Assembly: GCF_012910955.1 (NCBI RefSeq)
Contig: NZ_WTVQ01000045.1
Location: forward strand, 1-40,881
DNA length: 40,881 bases
From: Aromatoleum diolicum
GTDB lineage: Bacteria > Pseudomonadota > Gammaproteobacteria > Burkholderiales > Rhodocyclaceae
Direction of reading: 5' to 3'
The notes beneath the pieces are model-generated. The model saw nothing but the letters and a program-made list of their open reading frames with translations. It did no database searches and was not told the origin of the DNA. Within the stretch, counting starts at the first letter, position 1, and each line of letters begins with the position of its first letter. The translations under genes and the position numbers were made by a program. Below are positions 11,063-20,038 of this stretch, in pieces.

Positions 11063-12384
11063 TGACGAACGGCACACGCGGTCCTTTCGTGAACGGGGTT
11101 CTTGCGCGCTTCGCCGAAGAGCATGAAGGATTGCCCGGCGCCGCGTTGCCGTGGCTTCGGCGGGTACGCAGCGATGCGATCGGGCGTTTCGCCGAACTCG
11201 GACTACCGACGACGCGGCATGAGGACTGGAAATACACCAGCGTTGCCGCGATCGAGCGACGGGCCTTCGACACACCGTTCGATGCGTCGTCCAACGGCCT
11301 GGCCGAACGCGCGCTTGCGCGCCACGCCCTCGATGGTACGCACCGGCTGGTGTTCGTCGATGGCCGTTACGCACCGGGTTTGTCGCGACTCGACACGCTG
11401 CCGGCGGGCGCGCAGGTCGGCAGCCTCGCCGCTGCGATCGCTGCGCGGCCGGATCGGCTGGAGGATCTCTTCGTGGCCGATGACGAGGCGCCAGCGAATG
11501 GCTTCACGACGCTGAACTCGGCGCTGTGGGCTGACGGTGCGTGGATCGACCTTGCGCCCGGCGTCGTACTCGACATGCCGATCCACCTGTTGTTCATCAC
11601 GACGCGCAACGACCTCGCGAGCTTCCCGCGCAATCTTGTCCGCGCCGGCGCCGAGGCGGGCGTGACGCTGATCGAGCATCACGCGGGGCCGGACGATGCG
11701 AGCTATTTCACCGATGCAGTGACGCGGATCGTGCTCGGGAAGGGCGCGCGCGTCGCCCATGCCAAGCTGCAGCAGGAAGGCCGGCGGAGTTTTCACATCG
11801 CCGCGATTCACGCCGAGCAGGCGCAGGACAGCCGCTTCGGCTCGCACGCCTTCGCGTTCGGCGGCCAGCTCGCGCGCAGCGAAATCGCGACGCGGCTCGG
11901 TGCCGAGGACTGCGAGGCGAAGCTCGTCGGCCTGTATGTCGGCAGTGGTCGGCAACATATCGATCACCATACCTGCATCGATCATGCGCAGCCGCGCGGA
12001 ACCAGCCGTGAGGTCTACAAAGGCGTGCTCGACGGGGCCGCGCGCGCCGTATTCAACGGCCGGGTGATCGTGCGCCCGGATGCGCAGCAGACCGATGCGC
12101 AGCAGTCGAACCGCAACCTGTTGCTGTCGGACAGCGCCGAGGTTGATACCAAACCGCAACTGGAGATCTGGGCCGACGACGTGAAATGCGCGCACGGCGC
12201 CACCGTTGGCCAGCTCGATGCCGACCAGCTCCATTACCTGCGGTCGCGGGGAATCGATGAGGCGGCTGCCCGTTCGTTGCTGATCCGCGCGTTTGCGGCG
12301 GATACGCTGGAGGGTATTGAGCATGCGGCGCTGCGCGCGCGGCTTGAATCGCTGTTGCCGGGGGGCTTGCCCGAGGCGGCGTGA
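11062..12384 (+). CDS. sufD: Fe-S cluster assembly protein SufD
   Basis: A 440-residue partner of SufB with the SufB/SufD beta-helix fold. Typical features are the N-terminal helical part with RHEDWKYTSV and the core with HHTCIDHAQPRGTSREVYKG. The conserved FNGRVIVRPDAQQTDAQQSNRNL and KPQLEIWADDVKCAHGATVG follow, the latter holding the histidine of the SufB-SufD interface. ATG 11062 shares one base with the sufC stop, indicating coupled translation; a GTG three bases earlier is possible. SufS follows 31 bp downstream. Confidence 0.96.
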
Positions 12385-12415
12385 GAATCGACGAAAATGC
12401 GGCGGGGAAACAGTC

Positions 12416-13702
12416 ATGCACAACAGCAGGGTTGAACTGGGGCTCTTGGGTAGTGCGACGGGAACGGAATCATCTGAGCTCGCGGTGGTCTTCGCGCGGC
12501 TACGAGCCGACTTCCCGATTTTCGAGCGCATGGTGCATGGCAAGCCGCTCGTCTATCTCGACAACGGCGCCACCAGCCAGAAGCCCCACTGCGTGATCGA
12601 AGCGGAGGCGCATTACTACGCCCGCCTCAACGCCAACGTGCATCGCGGCGTACATCGGCTGAGCCAGGAGGCGACGGATGCGTATGAAGGCGCACGCGAC
12701 ATCGTGCAGCGCTTTGTGAATGCCGCGCAGCGCGAGGAGATCGTGTTCGTGCGCGGTACCACCGAGGCGATCAACCTGGTCGCGAACAGCTATGGCGTGC
12801 GGTTCAAACCCGGTGACGAGATCCTCATCACCGGCATGGAACACCATTCGAACATCGTGCCGTGGCAGCTCGCCTGCGAACGGACGGGCGCGGTGCTGCG
12901 GGTCGCGCCGGTGAATGACCGTGGCGAGCTGATCGTTGAGGAATTCGCACGCCTGCTCGGGCCGCGCACCCGCTTCGTCGCGGTAACGCATGTGTCGAAC
13001 GCGTTGGGTACGATCAACCCGGTGCGCGAACTCGTCGCAATGGCGCATGAATGCGGGGTGCCGGTGCTGGTGGACGGCGCGCAGGCGGTGCCGCATATCG
13101 CCGTCGATGTGCAGGCGCTCGACTGCGACTTCTATGCGTTCTCCGGCCACAAGCTGTACGGGCCGACGGGCATCGGTGTGCTGTACGGCAAGTCGGCATT
13201 GCTCGACGCGATGCCGCCTTGGCAGGGCGGCGGCGACATGATCCGCGAGGTGAGCTTCGCGGGCATGACCTGGAACGACCTGCCGTACAAGTTCGAGGCC
13301 GGTACGCCTAACATCGCCGGCGCGATCGGGCTCGGCGCAGCGATCCGCTATCTGTCGGACATCGGTTTCGACCGTGTCGCCGCGCACGAACGCGCACTGC
13401 TCGCGTATGCCACGGAACAGGCCCAAACGATACCGGGACTGCGCATGATCGGCACCGCGCGCGACAAGGCGGCGATCGTGTCCTTTGTGCTGGAGGACGT
13501 CCACGCGCACGACGTCGGCACGATTCTCGACCTTGAAGGGGTCGCAGTGCGCACCGGGCATCACTGCGCGATGCCGCTGATGGCGCGCTTCGGCGTGCCG
13601 GCGACGGTGCGTGCATCGTTTGCGCTGTACAACACGCAGGAGGAAGTCGACGCCCTGTTCGCTGCGCTGCACAAGGTACGGGAGATCTTTCACCATGCCT
13701 GA
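12416..13702 (+). CDS. sufS: Cysteine desulfurase SufS
   Basis: A 428-residue class II cysteine desulfurase that takes sulfur from L-cysteine as an enzyme persulfide for cluster assembly. The PLP lysine is K246 in FSGHKLYGP, and the catalytic cysteine is C384 in RTGHHCAMPLM. EHHSNIVPWQ, THVSNALGT and VDGAQAVPH are standard SufS motifs. The N-terminus is about 20 residues longer than in compact SufS proteins. ATG 12416 has GGGGAAA upstream; the frame extends further back over sufD without a better site. No sufE gene is present, so the neighbouring SufU-type protein is the likely sulfur acceptor. Confidence 0.95.
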   Translation: MHNSRVELGLLGSATGTESSELAVVFARLRADFPIFERMVHGKPLVYLDNGATSQKPHCVIEAEAHYYARLNANVHRGVHRLSQEATDAYEGARDIVQRFVNAAQREEIVFVRGTTEAINLVANSYGVRFKPGDEILITGMEHHSNIVPWQLACERTGAVLRVAPVNDRGELIVEEFARLLGPRTRFVAVTHVSNALGTINPVRELVAMAHECGVPVLVDGAQAVPHIAVDVQALDCDFYAFSGHKLYGPTGIGVLYGKSALLDAMPPWQGGGDMIREVSFAGMTWNDLPYKFEAGTPNIAGAIGLGAAIRYLSDIGFDRVAAHERALLAYATEQAQTIPGLRMIGTARDKAAIVSFVLEDVHAHDVGTILDLEGVAVRTGHHCAMPLMARFGVPATVRASFALYNTQEEVDALFAALHKVREIFHHA

Positions 13703-14159
13703 TCTGCGTGACCTGTACCAGGAAGTCATCATCGATCACGGCCGCCGACCGCGCAATTTCGGCGCGCTGGCGGACGCGAATCGGCGCGCGGAGGGTTTCA
13801 ATCCGCTGTGCGGCGACAAGATCACGCTGTATCTGAAAACCCGCGACGGCCTCATCGAGGACTTGCGTTTCGAAGGTGCCGGTTGCGCGATTTCCACTGC
13901 GTCGGCTTCGCTGATGTGCGAGGCACTCAAGGGCAGGACCGAAGCGGAAGCGGCTGCACTGTTCGACGGTTTCCATGCTCTGGTGACCGGACACGCGACG
14001 GAGCCGGGCAGGGCTGCGGGCGGTGTCCCGCTCGGCAAGCTCGAGGCGCTCGCTGGCGTTGCCGAATTCCCGACGCGGGTGAAGTGCGCGACGCTCGCGT
14101 GGCACACGCTGCGCGCGGCGCTGCATGGCGACGCGGTGCCGGTGTCGACGGAAAGTTGA
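13695..14159 (+). CDS. sufU: SUF-system NifU/SufU-like protein
   Basis: A 154-residue protein of the IscU/NifU-N superfamily, SufU branch. The three conserved cysteines are C39 (NPLCGD, with D41), C64 (GAGCAIS) and C131 (RVKCATLAW). SufU is longer than IscU between the second and third cysteines, and that insert is present here (about 78-126). In Firmicutes SufU accepts persulfide sulfur from SufS through a zinc site; that role is inferred here from the missing sufE. The start codon lies inside the end of sufS (8-bp overlap), so the two are translated together. Confidence 0.93.
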   Translation: MPDLRDLYQEVIIDHGRRPRNFGALADANRRAEGFNPLCGDKITLYLKTRDGLIEDLRFEGAGCAISTASASLMCEALKGRTEAEAAALFDGFHALVTGHATEPGRAAGGVPLGKLEALAGVAEFPTRVKCATLAWHTLRAALHGDAVPVSTES

Positions 14160-14174
14160 GCGGAGGAATGAGCG

Positions 14175-14549
14175 ATGAGCATCTTCGACTGGTTGCATCG
14201 TGCCGAGACGACAGCCGCGCCGCCGGACCGGGAGGCCGCGGAGGACGGTCTGCGCGCCGAGGTGATCGCGGCCTTGCGCACGGTTTACGACCCCGAAATC
14301 CCGGTCAATATCTACGATCTGGGACTGATCTACGGACTCGACGTGGACGCGGCGGCGGGCAAGGTTTCGATCCGCATGACCCTGACCGCGCCGGGCTGCC
14401 CGGTGGCGGCGACCTTTCCGGGTACTGTCGAGCGGGCCGTGCAGGCGGTCGACGGGGTGCGCGAGGCCCACGTCGAACTGGTGTGGGAGCCACCGTGGTC
14501 GCGTGAGCTCATGAGCGAAATCGCGCTGCTGGAACTCGGGCTGATCTGA
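14175..14549 (+). CDS. sufT: SufT-like Fe-S assembly protein (MIP18/DUF59 family)
   Basis: A 124-residue DUF59 protein with the signature DPEIPVNIYDLGLIYGL (39-55) and the cysteine in TLTAPGCPVA (C75). Members act in iron-sulfur protein maturation, possibly as late carriers under high demand (known for SufT and MIP18 relatives). A short variable N-terminal stretch precedes the domain. GGAGGAATGAGCG precedes ATG 14175. Its place between sufU and the Rieske gene (2-bp gap) shows it is part of the operon. Confidence 0.92.
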   Translation: MSIFDWLHRAETTAAPPDREAAEDGLRAEVIAALRTVYDPEIPVNIYDLGLIYGLDVDAAAGKVSIRMTLTAPGCPVAATFPGTVERAVQAVDGVREAHVELVWEPPWSRELMSEIALLELGLI

Positions 14550-14551
14550 AA

Positions 14552-14875
14552 ATGGCGCAGTGGCTGAATGTCGCCGCGGTGGATGATTTTCCCGACGGTA
14601 CGGTACGGGTTGTCGCGCTGGACGACGGTCGCGAGGTTGCGGTATTCAACGTCGGCGGGCGTTATTACGCGATCGAGGACCGCTGCAGCCATGAGGAGGA
14701 ATGCCTTTCCTGGGGCGTGACCGAAGGCGAGGAGATCGTCTGCCCGCGGCACGGCGCGCACTTCTCGCTGGTCACCGGCGCGGCTTTGTCGCCACCTGCC
14801 TATGAGCCTGTCGCGACTTTCCCGGTGAGGGTGGAAGGGGGCATCGTCCAGCTCGATGGCAAGCCGACGGACTGA
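14552..14875 (+). CDS. Rieske [2Fe-2S] ferredoxin
   Basis: A 107-residue soluble Rieske protein of the type found as the ferredoxin component of non-haem iron oxygenases. The cluster ligands are C45 and H47 (CSH) and C64 and H67 (CPRH). No membrane anchor or oxygenase gene accompanies it. It follows sufT by 2 bp and must be co-transcribed with the SUF genes. It could supply electrons for cluster assembly or be a substrate of it; which is unknown. Family assignment is firm, role is inferred. Confidence 0.93.
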   Translation: MAQWLNVAAVDDFPDGTVRVVALDDGREVAVFNVGGRYYAIEDRCSHEEECLSWGVTEGEEIVCPRHGAHFSLVTGAALSPPAYEPVATFPVRVEGGIVQLDGKPTD

Positions 14876-14881
14876 GGTCTG

Positions 14882-14909
14882 TTCGGCGCATGCAGCCCTG
14901 TGTGCCGAA
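14882..14909. terminator. Hairpin between the SUF operon and the response-regulator gene
   Basis: TTCGGCGCA (14882-14890) pairs with TGTGCCGAA (14901-14909), with one G-T pair and a 10-nt loop. It sits in the 36-bp gap between two convergent stop codons, so it could end transcription from both sides. There is no strong T-run. Confidence 0.5.
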
Positions 14910-14911
14910 AT

Positions 14912-17095
14912 TCAGTCGAGCAGCGGCACGGTTGCCTTGCGCCGCTGCACATAGCGCAGGAGTTCAGCCGGTGGCACCGGCGGGCTGAAGTAGAAACCCT
15001 GCATGACCTGGCAGCCATGCGCCTTGAGCGCGTTGAGCTGGTATTCGGTTTCGACCCCTTCTGCGAGGACATTGAGTCCGAAGCCACGGGCAATGCCGAC
15101 GATGGCACTGATCACCGGGGAGGAGCGCCCGGTGCTGTCGAGGTCGCGCACGAAGGACTGGTCGATCTTGACGGTGTTGATGGGGAAACGCCGCAGATAA
15201 TTCAGGGACGAATAGCGGGTGCCGAAATCGTCGATCGAGATATGAATGCCGTGTTTGCGGAGTTCGTGGACCTTGGCGATCACGCACTCCGCATCGTCCA
15301 TCAAGAGGTTTTCGGTGATTTCGATTTCGATGTTGCCCGGTGGCAGGCGATAGGCCTGAATCGGCTTCAGGATGCGCTCGACGATATCCGCACGCTTGAA
15401 TTCGAGCGGCGAGATGTTGATCGCGAGTCGGATGTCGTGGATGCCGTGCTGCGCCCAGGATGCCAGTTGGCGGCAGCTTTCGTGGAGTACCCAATCGCTG
15501 ATCGCAAAGATCAGCCCGCCTTCTTCGGCCAGCGGAATGAAGGTATTCGGACCGAGCAGGCCGCGCTCCGGGTGCTCCCAGCGGATCAGCGCCTCCACAC
15601 CGGTGACGCGTCCTTCGACGATATCGACCTGCGGTTGATAGTGCAGAGTGAACTGTTCCTGTTCGAGCGCGACGCGCAGTTCGTTATCCAGATCGACCCG
15701 TTCGACGTGGTTGCGGCTCATTTCCGGGGTGTAGCGCAGATATCCGTTTTTTCCCCGCGCCTTGATCTGGTACATGGCGATGTCGGCATTGCGCAGCAGC
15801 AGGTCGGGGGTGTCGCCATCATCCGGGTACACGGCAATGCCCAGGCTCGCGGTGGTGCGGAAATCGCGCCCGCCAACGGTGAACGGGGGCTTGAGTGCGG
15901 CATTGATTTTCTCTGCGATGGTGGTGATTGCGTCGGTGTCGGCGATGTCCGGCAGCAGTACCGTGAATTCATCGCCGCCCTGGCGTGACATCGTGTCGCC
16001 AGCGCGCAGGCAGTCACGCACGCGGCGCGCGAAGCCCTTCAGCAGTTCATCGCCTTCGAGGTGGCCATAGGTGTCGTTGACCAGTTTGAAGCGATCCAGG
16101 TCGATGTACATCAGTCCGACACGCTCGCCACGTCGCTTGGCCTGATTGATCGCGAGTTCGAGACGGTCGCGGAAAAGAACCCGGTTGGGCAGGCCGGTCA
16201 GAAGGTCGTGGAAGGCCTGGAAACTGATGGTTTCCTCGGCGCGCTTGCGTTCGGTGATGTCGCGCAGGACTCCGGCCGTGCCGATGAAACGCCGGGACTC
16301 TTCGTCGTCGTCTCGGTAGATGCCTTGTGAGCTGAGGATGGCGACGATCGTCCGGCTTTCGAAATTCCGCACGTCGAGGTTGCGGCAGCGCAACCGGATT
16401 TCGTGGTTGGTGGTCGCCCGGTCGCCCACGCGTCGTTCGGCGAAGGCGAAGCCGGCCTGTTCGAGATCCGCGGGGTGGACGATGGTGGAATAGTGCTTGC
16501 CGATCAGTTCATTGCGCTTGTAGCCCAACAGCGTTTCGATGCGATTGTTGATGAAGACGAAATGTCCGTTCGGATCGAGCGTGTAGATGATGTCCGGCGA
16601 GTGTTCAACCAGAAAACGGTGCAGACGTTCGGATTGCTCCAGTCGGGCCGTCATCAGCGCGTGCTCGCGTTCGAGTTTGCGCCGGCTGAGGGCCTTGTCG
16701 ACAGTTCGGATGAGATCGTCGGGGTTGGCCTGCTTGCGTATGAATTCGCAGGCTCCGCGTCGCAGCGCCAGAATCGCCGATTCAATCGCCTCGTCGGCGC
16801 TGAATACGATGACCGTGGCGCTGATGTGATTGGGTTCCATCCATGCCATGATTTCCGTCCCGTGCATGTCGGGCAGGTTCAGGTCGAGGATCAGAACGTC
16901 AATGTTGCGTTGGGCGAGACACGTGATGGCTTCAGCCCCGGTGCTGCAGGTGAGGATTTCGCGCCCCGCACGGGCCAGCAGGGAGCCAAAGGCCTGCCGG
17001 ATGCGCGGTTCGTCATCGACGATAAGCAGGCGGTCGGTACGTGGCACGGTCTGATCGAGTTCGCCCGAAAAAATGCGGCGGCTTATCTCCATCAT
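14912..17095 (-). CDS. Response regulator with PAS, GGDEF and EAL domains
   Basis: A 727-residue cytoplasmic c-di-GMP signalling protein. In order: a receiver domain (about 20-135; acidic pair D27/D28, phospho-acceptor D71, K121); a short coiled linker; a PAS domain (about 155-285); GGDEF (about 293-460; active site GGDEF 373-377 with the inhibitory RxxD at 364-367); and EAL (about 470-720; EAL at 501-503, DDFGTRYSSL near 625). Both catalytic motifs look intact, so it may make and degrade c-di-GMP. AGGAG lies 5 bp before the first of two ATGs. The histidine kinase gene ends 45 bp upstream, so phosphorylation by that kinase is the likely input. Confidence 0.95.
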   Translation of the reverse strand: MMEISRRIFSGELDQTVPRTDRLLIVDDEPRIRQAFGSLLARAGREILTCSTGAEAITCLAQRNIDVLILDLNLPDMHGTEIMAWMEPNHISATVIVFSADEAIESAILALRRGACEFIRKQANPDDLIRTVDKALSRRKLEREHALMTARLEQSERLHRFLVEHSPDIIYTLDPNGHFVFINNRIETLLGYKRNELIGKHYSTIVHPADLEQAGFAFAERRVGDRATTNHEIRLRCRNLDVRNFESRTIVAILSSQGIYRDDDEESRRFIGTAGVLRDITERKRAEETISFQAFHDLLTGLPNRVLFRDRLELAINQAKRRGERVGLMYIDLDRFKLVNDTYGHLEGDELLKGFARRVRDCLRAGDTMSRQGGDEFTVLLPDIADTDAITTIAEKINAALKPPFTVGGRDFRTTASLGIAVYPDDGDTPDLLLRNADIAMYQIKARGKNGYLRYTPEMSRNHVERVDLDNELRVALEQEQFTLHYQPQVDIVEGRVTGVEALIRWEHPERGLLGPNTFIPLAEEGGLIFAISDWVLHESCRQLASWAQHGIHDIRLAINISPLEFKRADIVERILKPIQAYRLPPGNIEIEITENLLMDDAECVIAKVHELRKHGIHISIDDFGTRYSSLNYLRRFPINTVKIDQSFVRDLDSTGRSSPVISAIVGIARGFGLNVLAEGVETEYQLNALKAHGCQVMQGFYFSPPVPPAELLRYVQRRKATVPLLD

Positions 17096-17140
17096 GTTGA
17101 CTCCTGGGGCGATGTCTTGTGGGGGTGGGGTTCAAGTCAC

Positions 17141-19288
17141 TTATCCGTTGGCGTCGCATGGCAGCAGCAAGGAAAGCGTCGTGCCGACACCCGCCTTGCT
17201 GCGGCAGGTGATATTGCATCCGATCTTTGCTGCGAGTTTGCCTACGATCGACAACCCGAGGCCACGCTCTGCGGTGGCGTGTGCGTCCTCGGGGAATGAC
17301 AGTTTACGGATCGCTTCCTCCGGCATTCCGGGGCCGGTGTCGAGCATCCGTATTTCAACGTGTTGCCGTCCGTTGTGGACCACGCCGTTAATGGCGATGT
17401 CGAAGCGTCCGCCGTTGGGCATCGCTTCGCAGGCGTTTTTCCACAGATTGACGAGAATCTGTTTGAGGCTGTTGGCGTCGCAAGCAACCGTTGCCGGGGT
17501 AGCGGCGCCGAACTGGCTGCGCACAACGATGCCTCGCTCGCCAAACAATGCAACGCGGTATAGCGCAAGAAGTTCGCGCACCAGCTCGACCGCGTTAACC
17601 GCTGTGACAGTCGCGTGGCTGGGCGGCAGTTCGCTCAGGCGCCGGACAATGCCGGCCACGCGATCGATTTCCTCGCCGAGGACGTCGATTTCCTGCCGGA
17701 CTTCGCTGTTCTCGGGGAGTTTCTGGTCGAGGATCCGGAGGTAACTCTTGATGATCCCGAGCGGATTCCCGGCTTCATGAACGATTCGCCGTGCCTGGCG
17801 CTGGAAGGCGGCCGACGCTTCGTCTTCGGCCTGTTTGCGATAGGCCATGGCATCCTGCCAGGCCTCGAGGCTGACACCGCCGATGCGGCCAAAGTTGAGC
17901 AGCCAGCGCGCGCGCTTCTTGAGGCGTCCATACTGCGCCTTGCTCACGCCGAACACCATGACGCCGAGGGTGCGGCGCTTGCCGATCATCGGTAGCGCGA
18001 GAATGCCTTCGCTGAAAAATGCGCGCGCAAACTGACTGTCGAGCAGCGAATCCGGATGCGCGGGTTCGTCGAAACTGCCGAGCACCGCGCGCCTGCTGAT
18101 CGCCCGCGTCACCAGGCCGGCATCCGCGCCGCTGGCGAGCTCGGTCTGGCGGAAGACGTTCGGCTGGCCGCCGACCAGATTGCCCGAAAGCACTCCGGAG
18201 TCGGCATTGATCAGGAGAAAGCCCAAACGTGGCAATTCGAAGAGGATGCGTGCGGATTCACGCAGCGAGAGCAGCAGCTCGGTGTCGCTTTCGAGTCCGA
18301 AAAGGTCCTGTTGGAGTGGGTGCATGACTGCCATGTCATGGACCATCGCTTCGAGGAAATCATCGGCTTCCGTTCTCCCGACCGGCGCAGGCAGCACGAT
18401 GACGCTGGGCAGGGTCCGCACCGGGCCTGCGTCGGTTTGCGGGCGCGGAGCTTCGATGCCAAGCGCCTTCGAGATCACGGTGACGTGTTCGAGTGATTGC
18501 GCAAGAATATTCGCCAGATCGAGGTCGTGGCCCGGCCCGAACAAGGGGGCGGCGAGCGTGTCGAGCGGTTCCTCGGCGGCAGCATTGCGGGTGATGGCGT
18601 CGGCCAGCCAGATCAGTTTGGGCAGGGGCGTAGCTGTCGCAATCTGCTCGGCGGTGGCATGGTGAAACAGGATGCTGTCTGCGAGGCTGCTGTCGAGCTT
18701 CCACTGATCGGCGAGCCACGTGCCGATTTCGCCATGGTGGGTACCCAGGTTCGCTTGTTCCAGCTCAAGCAGGCTGTTTTCGTCGGGGCATTGTGCAAGC
18801 AGTCGCGCGTATTGCTCACCAAGCGCGGTTAGCAGCAAGAGTTCGCCGACATCGTGCAGCAAGCCCGCAAGATAGGCCTCGTCGGGGTACGGGTAGTCCG
18901 TGGCGGTGGCAAGGGCGCGGGCCGTTTCGGCGACGAGCATCGAGTGACGCCAGAAGTCGGTCAGGTCGACGCAGACCGCGCCAGGCTCCCTTTCGAAGAG
19001 TCGCTTAACCGCGAGGCAGGTGGCGATGGAGCGGACAAGTCGCGTGCCGAGTATGGAAACGCTGGACTTTACGTCACGAATGGCGCTGGCGCGGTTGAAT
19101 GCGACCGAGTTTGCCGCGGTGAGGACTCGGGCGCAGAGTCCCGGATCCTGGCCGACTGCGGTGGCTAACTCGGAAATCGTCGCACTTTCGTTGTCGACCT
19201 GTTGTATCAGGCGGACAAGTACCTGGGGCAGCGGCGGGATGCTGGCCGCTTCAATGGCCGTGACGACGGTGTGCGGAAGTTCGCGCAT
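17141..19288 (-). CDS. HDOD-domain sensor histidine kinase
   Basis: A 715-residue cytoplasmic protein with no membrane segment. An HDOD domain fills about residues 10-215 (LLHDVGEL 143-150, HHGEIG 184-189). A GAF-like region follows at about 325-470, with LGFLLINADSG and LGVMVFGV. The histidine kinase core starts with the phospho-acceptor H504 in RIVHEAGNPLGII. The ATPase has the N-box NLWKNACEAMPNGG, then DTGPGMPEE and GLGLSIVGKL. HDOD proteins are regulatory in many signalling systems, with no established catalysis. The following gene encodes its probable response-regulator partner. The signal is unknown. Confidence 0.93.
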   Translation of the reverse strand: MRELPHTVVTAIEAASIPPLPQVLVRLIQQVDNESATISELATAVGQDPGLCARVLTAANSVAFNRASAIRDVKSSVSILGTRLVRSIATCLAVKRLFEREPGAVCVDLTDFWRHSMLVAETARALATATDYPYPDEAYLAGLLHDVGELLLLTALGEQYARLLAQCPDENSLLELEQANLGTHHGEIGTWLADQWKLDSSLADSILFHHATAEQIATATPLPKLIWLADAITRNAAAEEPLDTLAAPLFGPGHDLDLANILAQSLEHVTVISKALGIEAPRPQTDAGPVRTLPSVIVLPAPVGRTEADDFLEAMVHDMAVMHPLQQDLFGLESDTELLLSLRESARILFELPRLGFLLINADSGVLSGNLVGGQPNVFRQTELASGADAGLVTRAISRRAVLGSFDEPAHPDSLLDSQFARAFFSEGILALPMIGKRRTLGVMVFGVSKAQYGRLKKRARWLLNFGRIGGVSLEAWQDAMAYRKQAEDEASAAFQRQARRIVHEAGNPLGIIKSYLRILDQKLPENSEVRQEIDVLGEEIDRVAGIVRRLSELPPSHATVTAVNAVELVRELLALYRVALFGERGIVVRSQFGAATPATVACDANSLKQILVNLWKNACEAMPNGGRFDIAINGVVHNGRQHVEIRMLDTGPGMPEEAIRKLSFPEDAHATAERGLGLSIVGKLAAKIGCNITCRSKAGVGTTLSLLLPCDANG

Positions 19289-19613
19289 ACGGGTGACGAT
19301 GTCGGTGGACTTCCACGCCTGGTTCGATTCTCTGAGTTACCCAATCAAAAACACGCTACGAAATCTGATTGAAGGCCATACAGCCGCACTTTTGTACGCA
19401 GAGTGCGTAACGAATGGTAACCGATTAAAGATGTTTACGTATTTTTACGGATAAAAAGTACTTTTGTCCGTGTGATTGTTCCGACGCGCGCATAAGCAAG
19501 GGTCGATTTTTCGTCCCGGCCATGGCAGACGGATAGGCCCGCCACCCGGTCAGCCGACGTTTTCCCCGGCGCGTGTGGGGCAATGCTGGAGGGCGCCCGA
19601 TCGACAGGGCGAA
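19289..19613. other. 325-bp intergenic region upstream of the HDOD kinase gene
   Basis: Much lower G+C than the surroundings between about 19340 and 19460. It holds a short inverted repeat TACGCA-GAG-TGCGTA (19395-19409) and a repeated TTTACG pattern near 19430-19450. It should carry the promoter for the leftward kinase gene, but no clear -35/-10 pair stands out. The right part (19500-19613) is GC-rich without an assignable gene. Confidence 0.4.
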
Positions 19614-19856
19614 TCAGGCGGCGCCGTCCTGCGCGAGCCCGCGCAGCAGGGCCTCGACCTGCCGCGCGCCGGCTTCGGTTTCCATCATTTCCAGTGGCGA
19701 GATGCCACCGAGTTCCCGACTGGGGCGATGCAGCCAGCGCATTGCCTTGTCTTGCCTGCGAAATGCCGCGATCGCCAGGGCGCTGAGTCGCGCGACGCGC
19801 AGATCCGTCGCGTCGACCGCGGACGAACGACCGGCCCATTCGATTCGCTGTTCCAT
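19614..19856 (-). CDS. Small MbcA/ParS/Xre-type antitoxin-like protein (DUF2384), solitary
   Basis: An 80-residue protein whose second half matches the toxin-binding domain of MbcA/ParS/Xre antitoxins: AMRWLHRPSRELGGISPLEM followed by ETEAGARQVEALL. The N-terminal 25 or so residues are too short for the HTH domain of full Xre antitoxins. ATG 19856 is supported by GGGAGG seven bases upstream; the frame is open further up but without a good site. These antitoxins normally sit beside a RES-domain toxin. None is present on either side: the neighbours are the HDOD kinase and a divergent P-type ATPase. It may be a relic or a stand-alone regulator. Confidence 0.8.
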   Translation of the reverse strand: MEQRIEWAGRSSAVDATDLRVARLSALAIAAFRRQDKAMRWLHRPSRELGGISPLEMMETEAGARQVEALLRGLAQDGAA

Positions 19857-20038
19857 TTTCTTGCCTCCCGGTATCGGTCCCATGTGTTCCTGAGAGTCGC
19901 CATGCGGCCCGAAGTTGCGCCGCTCGGACTTGCCAGACGCGTCGAAGCGCGGCGGAATCGTAAACATTTCAACGGGTCGGCGTCGCGCTTCTATGATGAA
20001 AGGGAATGCGGAGTGGATGCTGCCTGCGGGGGCGCGTA

